Part shown: in pieces, positions 59,075 through 64,000 of the stretch
Numbering within the stretch: position 1 is the stretch's first letter
Layout: each line of letters opens with the position of its first letter
Assembly: GCF_009650435.1 (NCBI RefSeq)
Contig: NZ_VVIP01000059.1
Span: 284,450-348,449, forward strand
Source of the DNA: Foetidibacter luteolus
GTDB taxonomy: Bacteria > Bacteroidota > Bacteroidia > Chitinophagales > Chitinophagaceae
Reading direction: 5' to 3'
Length of the DNA stretch: 64,000 nucleotides
Notes under the pieces: model-generated
The model's input: the letters and a program-made list of their open reading frames with translations, nothing else
What the model was told of the DNA's origin: nothing
The model's database searches: none
Position numbers and translations under genes: made by a program

Positions 59075-62000
59075 ATGAAATCATTAAAATCATTGGAATC
59101 ATCGTTCAAGCAGTTTAAGCCCACCACCTGGAGCATTAAAAACAAAACATCCATCTACCTGATGATGATTTTTGTAAGCTTATGGGGGGTGTACCAGTTT
59201 GTTACTTTGCCCAAAGAACAATTCCCTGATATAGTGATCCCCACCATTTATGTGCAAACCATTTATGTGGGCAACTCCCCAAAAGATATTGAAAATCTGG
59301 TTACCAGGCCCATTGAAAAACAAATTAAGGGCATAACCGGCGCCAAGATTAAAAAGTTTACCAGCACTTCACAACAAGACTATTCGGCCATCATAGTGGA
59401 GTTTGATACAGAGGTGAAAACCGATATAGCCCTGCAGAAAGTAAAAGACGCTGTTGATAAAGCCAAGCAGGACCTGCCCACCGACCTTACCGAAGAGCCC
59501 ACTGTACTGGAAGTGAGCTTTAGCGACCAGCCAGTAATGTATGTAAACATAAGTGGCGATTATGACCAGCAACGCTTAAAAAAGTTTGCCGATGATATGC
59601 AGGACAGACTGGAAGACCTGCCCCAGATTAACCGGGTTGACCTGGTGGGGGCCCCTGAACGTGAGTTTCAGATTAATGTGGACAACTACCGCATGCAAAG
59701 CGCCGATGTTACATTTGATGATATAGCCAATGCTGTGTCCCGTGAAAATCTCGATATCTCCGGCGGCTTGCTGGATGTAGGTAATATGAAACGCAACCTT
59801 CAGCTAAAAGGCCAGTTTAAAACAGCTTTTGATATTCAACAGGTGATTATCCGCAACAGCCATGGCGCCCCGGTGTACCTGAAAGATATCGCTACCATCA
59901 AAGACACCATTAAAGAGCGTGAGAGTTATGCCAGGCTTGATGGCAAGAATGTGGTTACACTCAACATCATCAAACGCAGCGGCGAGAACCTTATTGAAAC
60001 CAGCGATGATGTAAAAGAGGTAGTGGAAGAAATGAGGGCCACACAGTTTCCCAAAGACCTGAACGTAGTGGTTACCGGCGACCTTAGCAATAAAACCAGG
60101 GTTTCTTTTAATGACCTTGTTAATTCCATCGTTATCGGCTTTATACTGGTATTGATTATCCTCATGTTCTTCATGGGTGTGGTAAATGCGTTCTTTGTTG
60201 CGTTGAGTGTTCCATTAAGCATGTTTGTGGCCTTTGTGTTTTTGCCGGCGGCGGATTTAATCATCGGTACGCATGTAACGTTGAACTTTATCGTGTTGTT
60301 TGCCCTGTTGTTTGGGCTGGGTATTATTGTGGATGATGCCATTGTGGTAATTGAAAATACACACCGCATATTTACACAGGGTAAAGGAAAGATCAATGCG
60401 TCTAAATCGGCCATGATGGCTGCCGGCGAAGTGTTCATCCCCGTATTGGCCGGAACGCTTACTACGCTGGCGCCGTTCTTTCCGCTGCTCTTTTGGCCGG
60501 GCATTATTGGTAAGTTCATGGTTTACCTGCCCGCCATGCTCATCTTTACATTAACGGCATCCTTGATTGTGGCATTCATTATGAACCCCGTGTTCGCTGT
60601 GGATTTCATGACGCATGAAGAAGGGGAACACAAAGAGCCCAAATCAGCCATCTTTAAAAAGCCTGTGTTTTGGGTAGGTGTTGGCGTTGGCTTACTGCTT
60701 GATTTATTCGGCCAAACCTTTGCCGGCAACCTGCTGCTTTTTATAATGGTATTGATTGTATTTAACCGCTATGTGCTGGATGGGGTGATACATTCCTTTC
60801 AAAACCGTGCCCTGCCCTGGATTATGGGCCATTATGAAAACCTGTTGCGTTGGGCACTTGCCGGGTGGCGTCCGGTATGGCTTTTCCTGGGCACGATAGT
60901 ATTGCTGATATTCTCTGTTATGTTGTTCGGCGTACGTAATGGTGGGGTGGTGTTTTTCCCTAAAGGCGATCCCAACCAGGTATTTGTTTACCTGAAACTG
61001 CCGGTAGGTACTTCAGTTGGATATACCGATTCCGTAACAAAGGTGCTGGAACAAAGGGTGTACAAAATACTGAACATGGAGAATGGCAGGAAGAACCCTG
61101 TTGTGGAAAGCGTTATCACCAACATAGCTGTTGGCGCCAGCGACCCTATGAGTGGCGACCGCAGTACCCGCAGCGAATTAGGCCGCGTACAGGTATCATT
61201 TGTGGAGTTTGAAAAAAGGCACGGGGAAAATACACGCAAGTACCTGGATGAAATACGCAAGGCCATGAAGGGCATACCCGGCGCCGAAATTTCGGTTGAC
61301 CAGGAAAGCAGCGGCCCTCCTACAGATCCACCCATTAATATTGAAATATCCAGCGAAGATTTTGATAACCTCATCAAGACTTCCGTAGCGCTTAAAAATT
61401 ATCTTGACTCTATACAGGTGGATGGCGTGGAAGAACTGAAGATGGATGTTGATTTAAACAACCCGGAAATTACGTTAACTGTTGACAGGCAGCGTGCACT
61501 TATTGAAGGTGTTTCCTCCGGCCAGATAGGCCAAACACTTAGAACAGCCTTGTTCGGAAGGGAAGTGTCTAAAATAAAGGAGGGCAAGGAAGAATACAAG
61601 ATACAATTGCGCAACCAGGAAATGCAGCGCAAAAACCTGGTAGAGTTGTTAAACCAGAAAGTGTATTTCAGGGATATGGCTACCGGCGGTTTTAAAAGCA
61701 TACCCATCAGCAACCTGGTAAAAATTGATTTAACAAGCACGCTCGGCAGTGTTAAACGCAAGAACCAGAAGCGTATGATTACCCTGCGCTCTAATGTGCT
61801 TACCGGCTACACGCCCACGGCGGTTAACCAGGTGATAGCAGGGCATATTAACGACTTCAAAAGTAAGCCGGATGGCGTTACCATTAAGCAAACCGGCGAA
61901 GGCGAGCAACAGCAGGAAACGGGTGAGTTTCTTGGTATGGCCCTGGTTATTGCGCTGATGTTTATATTGTTCATACTGGTATTGCAGTTTAATTCTGTTA

Positions 62001-62650
62001 GCAAGTCGGTAATCATTTTGTCTGAAATTATCTTCAGTGTTATTGGTGTGCTGCTGGGTTTCTCCCTTACAAAAATGGAAGTGTCTGTGGTTATGACGGG
62101 CCTGGGGATTGTAGGCCTTGCGGGCATAGTGGTTAAGAACGGTATCCTGGTTATTGAGTTCGCGGATGAGTTAAGGGCCCGCGGCCTTAAAACAAGGGAA
62201 GCTGTTGTTCAGGCAGGCAAAACACGTATCATACCCGTATTGTTAACAGCCCTGGCCGCCATTCTTGCCCTTGTGCCTTTGGCGGTAGGGTTTAACATCA
62301 ATTTCATCACCCTTTTCAGCCACTTCGATCCGCATATTTTCTTTGGTGGCGATAACGCTGTGTTCTGGAAACCGCTTTCATGGACCATCATTTTTGGCCT
62401 TGCCTTCGCCTTTTTTATGACACTGGTAATCGTGCCCAGCATGTACCTGATAGCAGAACGTTTAAGAAGGCCCATGCGCAACATGTATGGCGGCAAATGG
62501 ATAAGCATGCTCGGCATACCGCCGCTTACCATAGTATTCTTCCTGCTTATGCTGGCAACCATGCTTAAGCACCGTATAGCCCGTGCCCGCAGAAGAAGAA
62601 AGCTGGCCGGTCAAAAAGTAAACGAAGCGTTTATTGGTAGCTGGTTTTAA
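59075..62650 (+). CDS. RND family efflux pump inner-membrane permease (AcrB/HAE type)
   Basis: The product is about 1191 aa, starting at ATG 59075 (SLKSLESSFKQFKPTTWSIK). The first membrane helix and the TLPKEQFPDIVIPTIYVQTI, then YVGNSPKDIENLVTRPIEKQ region are typical. Two halves of six helices enclose the porter domains. The proton-relay Asp pair is in FGLGIIVDDAIVVIENTHRI. The second half has GLAGIVVKNGILVIEFADEL, and its last helices carry LVIVPSMYLIAERL. It works with the TolC and adaptor proteins encoded upstream. The frame extends further upstream to 58919 over the GxxExxY gene, but that part is not related to RND proteins. It is longer than AcrB (1049 aa), mostly because of extra residues between about 490 and 560. 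Confidence 0.94.
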   Translation: MKSLKSLESSFKQFKPTTWSIKNKTSIYLMMIFVSLWGVYQFVTLPKEQFPDIVIPTIYVQTIYVGNSPKDIENLVTRPIEKQIKGITGAKIKKFTSTSQQDYSAIIVEFDTEVKTDIALQKVKDAVDKAKQDLPTDLTEEPTVLEVSFSDQPVMYVNISGDYDQQRLKKFADDMQDRLEDLPQINRVDLVGAPEREFQINVDNYRMQSADVTFDDIANAVSRENLDISGGLLDVGNMKRNLQLKGQFKTAFDIQQVIIRNSHGAPVYLKDIATIKDTIKERESYARLDGKNVVTLNIIKRSGENLIETSDDVKEVVEEMRATQFPKDLNVVVTGDLSNKTRVSFNDLVNSIVIGFILVLIILMFFMGVVNAFFVALSVPLSMFVAFVFLPAADLIIGTHVTLNFIVLFALLFGLGIIVDDAIVVIENTHRIFTQGKGKINASKSAMMAAGEVFIPVLAGTLTTLAPFFPLLFWPGIIGKFMVYLPAMLIFTLTASLIVAFIMNPVFAVDFMTHEEGEHKEPKSAIFKKPVFWVGVGVGLLLDLFGQTFAGNLLLFIMVLIVFNRYVLDGVIHSFQNRALPWIMGHYENLLRWALAGWRPVWLFLGTIVLLIFSVMLFGVRNGGVVFFPKGDPNQVFVYLKLPVGTSVGYTDSVTKVLEQRVYKILNMENGRKNPVVESVITNIAVGASDPMSGDRSTRSELGRVQVSFVEFEKRHGENTRKYLDEIRKAMKGIPGAEISVDQESSGPPTDPPINIEISSEDFDNLIKTSVALKNYLDSIQVDGVEELKMDVDLNNPEITLTVDRQRALIEGVSSGQIGQTLRTALFGREVSKIKEGKEEYKIQLRNQEMQRKNLVELLNQKVYFRDMATGGFKSIPISNLVKIDLTSTLGSVKRKNQKRMITLRSNVLTGYTPTAVNQVIAGHINDFKSKPDGVTIKQTGEGEQQQETGEFLGMALVIALMFILFILVLQFNSVSKSVIILSEIIFSVIGVLLGFSLTKMEVSVVMTGLGIVGLAGIVVKNGILVIEFADELRARGLKTREAVVQAGKTRIIPVLLTALAAILALVPLAVGFNINFITLFSHFDPHIFFGGDNAVFWKPLSWTIIFGLAFAFFMTLVIVPSMYLIAERLRRPMRNMYGGKWISMLGIPPLTIVFFLLMLATMLKHRIARARRRRKLAGQKVNEAFIGSWF

Positions 62651-63101
62651 GAGAGGGAAGAGGGGGAGTGGTAAATAGTGAGTAGGCAGGCAGTAAGAAT
62701 AAGTTCTAAAATATTATAAGCTGGCTGGCAAAATGGAATCTCACTAGCGGTTCCCCACTTGCCACTGGCTAAATTTTTACAGTTGGTTTTGGTTAAATCG
62801 TCCGAAAGGATATCCCGCCCCTGATTCTTCAGGGGCGGCTTTTATGTACAGATCATTGCTTCGCTGCGCTTGCAATTTTTTTTGGGGGGACGAGCTCTGT
62901 TGCTACTATTGGGCTTTGGTTGTGTCACTCACTTGTACGTTCTGTAATCCTATTCGCCACTGTGCAGCAACCGCCGGTTACTCTAATTTACATGTAGCGC
63001 AATACCACACATCAAAATGCATCCATTCATAAAAATCATTGCAATCAATCGTTACACAAATTCTTACATTAGCCAGCAATTCAAAAAATCATTTACCAGT
63101 T
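62651..63101. other. Gap with repeat fragments, no gene seen
   Basis: This 450-bp stretch holds AC-rich words (CCCCACTTGCCACTGGC at 62753-62769), a terminator at 62815-62844 and, on the minus strand, GTACAAGTGAGTGACACAA (62926-62944). That last word is the same as at 41086 and 63976. A 62-aa frame at 62844-63032 has no family signature. Confidence 0.4.
62815..62844 (+). terminator. Rho-independent terminator after the efflux operon
   Basis: CCGCCCCTGA-TTCT-TCAGGGGCGG is a 10-bp GC-rich stem followed by CTTTTATG. It lies 165 nt past the RND gene stop and is the nearest good terminator. Confidence 0.75.
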
Positions 63102-63890
63102 ATGATAACCAATCACGAAATAGACTACCGCATCATTGGCGAAGAGATGCAGTATGTGGAAGTAGAGCTTGACCCTAATGAAACAGCCATTGCTGAAGCC
63201 GGGGCATTTATGATGATGGATGACGGCATACAAATGCAAACCATTTTTGGCGATGGCAGCCAGCAGAAAAACACCGGATTTATGGGCAAACTTTTCAGCG
63301 CCGGCAAAAGGCTGCTGGTAGGGGAAAGTCTTTTTATGACGGCATTCACCAATACCGGCCATGGTAAAAAAAGGGTAAGCTTCGCGTCGCCTTACCCCGG
63401 TAAAATAATACCGCTGGATTTGTTGCGGCTTGGCGGTAAGGTAACCTGTCAGAAAGATGCTTTTCTCTGTGCGGCAAAAGGCGTAAGCATCGGCATAGAG
63501 TTCCAGAGAAAACTGGGTACCGGCCTTTTTGGCGGAGAAGGTTTTATTATGGAAAAACTGGAAGGCGATGGCATGGCTTTCGTGCATGCCGGCGGCCATG
63601 TGCTGGAAAAAGAATTACAGCCTGGCGAGTTACTAAAAATTGATACCGGCTGCCTGGTAGCGTTTACACAAACCGTTCAATACGATATACAGTTTGTGGG
63701 CGGCATTAAGAATACGTTGTTTGGTGGCGAGGGTGTTTTCTTTGCAACACTCCGTGGCCCCGGCCGTGTATGGATACAAACATTACCCATCAGCCGTTTG
63801 GCGAGCCGTATTTTAGCTTATGGTACGGTTAACCGAAAAGAAGAAGGCAGCATACTTGGCGGTATTGGCAACTTGCTGGATGGTGATTAG
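63102..63890 (+). CDS. AIM24 / TIGR00266 family protein
   Basis: The 262-aa product has the AIM24 double beta-roll: YRIIGEEMQYVEVELDPNET, AIAEAGAFMMMDDGIQMQTI, FGGEGFIMEKLEGDGMAFVH, GELLKIDTGCLVAFTQTVQY and NTLFGGEGVFFATLRGPGRV, then WIQTLPISRLASRIL. It has no signal peptide. Homologs in yeast act in mitochondrial inner-membrane organisation; the bacterial role is unknown. I start it at 63102, since the 21 codons before it match nothing in the family. Confidence 0.92.
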   Translation: MITNHEIDYRIIGEEMQYVEVELDPNETAIAEAGAFMMMDDGIQMQTIFGDGSQQKNTGFMGKLFSAGKRLLVGESLFMTAFTNTGHGKKRVSFASPYPGKIIPLDLLRLGGKVTCQKDAFLCAAKGVSIGIEFQRKLGTGLFGGEGFIMEKLEGDGMAFVHAGGHVLEKELQPGELLKIDTGCLVAFTQTVQYDIQFVGGIKNTLFGGEGVFFATLRGPGRVWIQTLPISRLASRILAYGTVNRKEEGSILGGIGNLLDGD

Positions 63891-63939
63891 TAAGCAATAA
63901 AACCGTTACTGTTTCTGCCACCGCAGGTGCCGGAAACAT

Positions 63940-64000
63940 ACTACCCCGGTCTGAAAAGCCGCCATGAGAACAGAACGTACAAGTGAGTGACACAAAGGAA
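63940..64000 (+). repeat. Family B-like repeat fragment at the window edge
   Basis: CCCCGGTCTGAAAAGCCGCC, then GAACGTACAAGTGAGTGACA with CAAAGG, copies the left arm and core of family B in its GTGAGTGACACAA form. The element is cut by the window end. Confidence 0.45.

Noticed and set aside
62844..63032. 62-aa frame in the gap before the AIM24 gene
   Set aside because: It crosses repeat words, has no recognisable domain and lies just after a terminator.

Overview
The window is a piece of chromosome from a Bacteroidota bacterium, most likely family Chitinophagaceae. The evidence is a SusC/SusD pair, several TonB-dependent or beta-barrel outer-membrane proteins, lipoproteins, TAnnTTTG-type promoter elements, a ribosomal protein S1 with an Ala/Glu-rich head, and families found mostly in this phylum (DUF2723/GT117, DUF3857, DUF1015). 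I see no rRNA, CRISPR array, prophage, complete insertion sequence or plasmid function. One tRNA (His, GUG) is present.

Layout. (1) 435-16230: a carbohydrate-utilisation locus. It holds susD and susC on the minus strand, two paralogous LacI-type regulators, a large FG-GAP/UnbV lipoprotein, a small DoxX-like membrane protein, a GH43 lipoprotein, a SASA-type O-acetylesterase and the broken start of a GH35-type beta-galactosidase. Copies of a 12-bp palindrome (GCAACCGATTGC and variants) sit at the promoters and tie the locus together as a LacI regulon. (2) 16265-20203: an ECF sigma factor followed by a protein that appears to span both membranes, an LVIVD lipoprotein and a small outer-membrane protein. 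(3) 20466-34002: mostly housekeeping genes (DUF2723, DUF502, serC, DUF1015, TPR, kbl, AraC, DUF1772, a diheme cytochrome, queG). (4) 34092-40927: two overlapping DUF3857/transglutaminase genes, one lacking and one keeping the catalytic triad, then a TonB-dependent receptor. (5) 41310-44922: DUF445, tRNA-His, rpsA and a small secreted basic protein. (6) 45279-47619: a TetR regulator divergent from bestrophin and beta-carbonic anhydrase genes. (7) 48002-54573: PAP2 phosphatase, a two-component system, an M14 peptidase and a phosphodiesterase/alkaline phosphatase fusion. (8) 55242-62650: a TetR-TolC-adaptor-RND efflux operon with a GxxExxY gene and a repeat remnant lodged inside it. (9) 63102-63890: an AIM24/TIGR00266 protein.

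The gaps between genes carry at least two families of interspersed non-coding repeats. Family A is about 105 bp with 7 copies. Family B is about 85 bp with 8 fair copies plus degenerate relatives. There are also several long palindromes. These repeats, the likely dual-membrane anti-sigma system and the LacI operator network are the parts most worth following up. All functional calls come from reading the sequence and from knowledge of the families; no database search was run.
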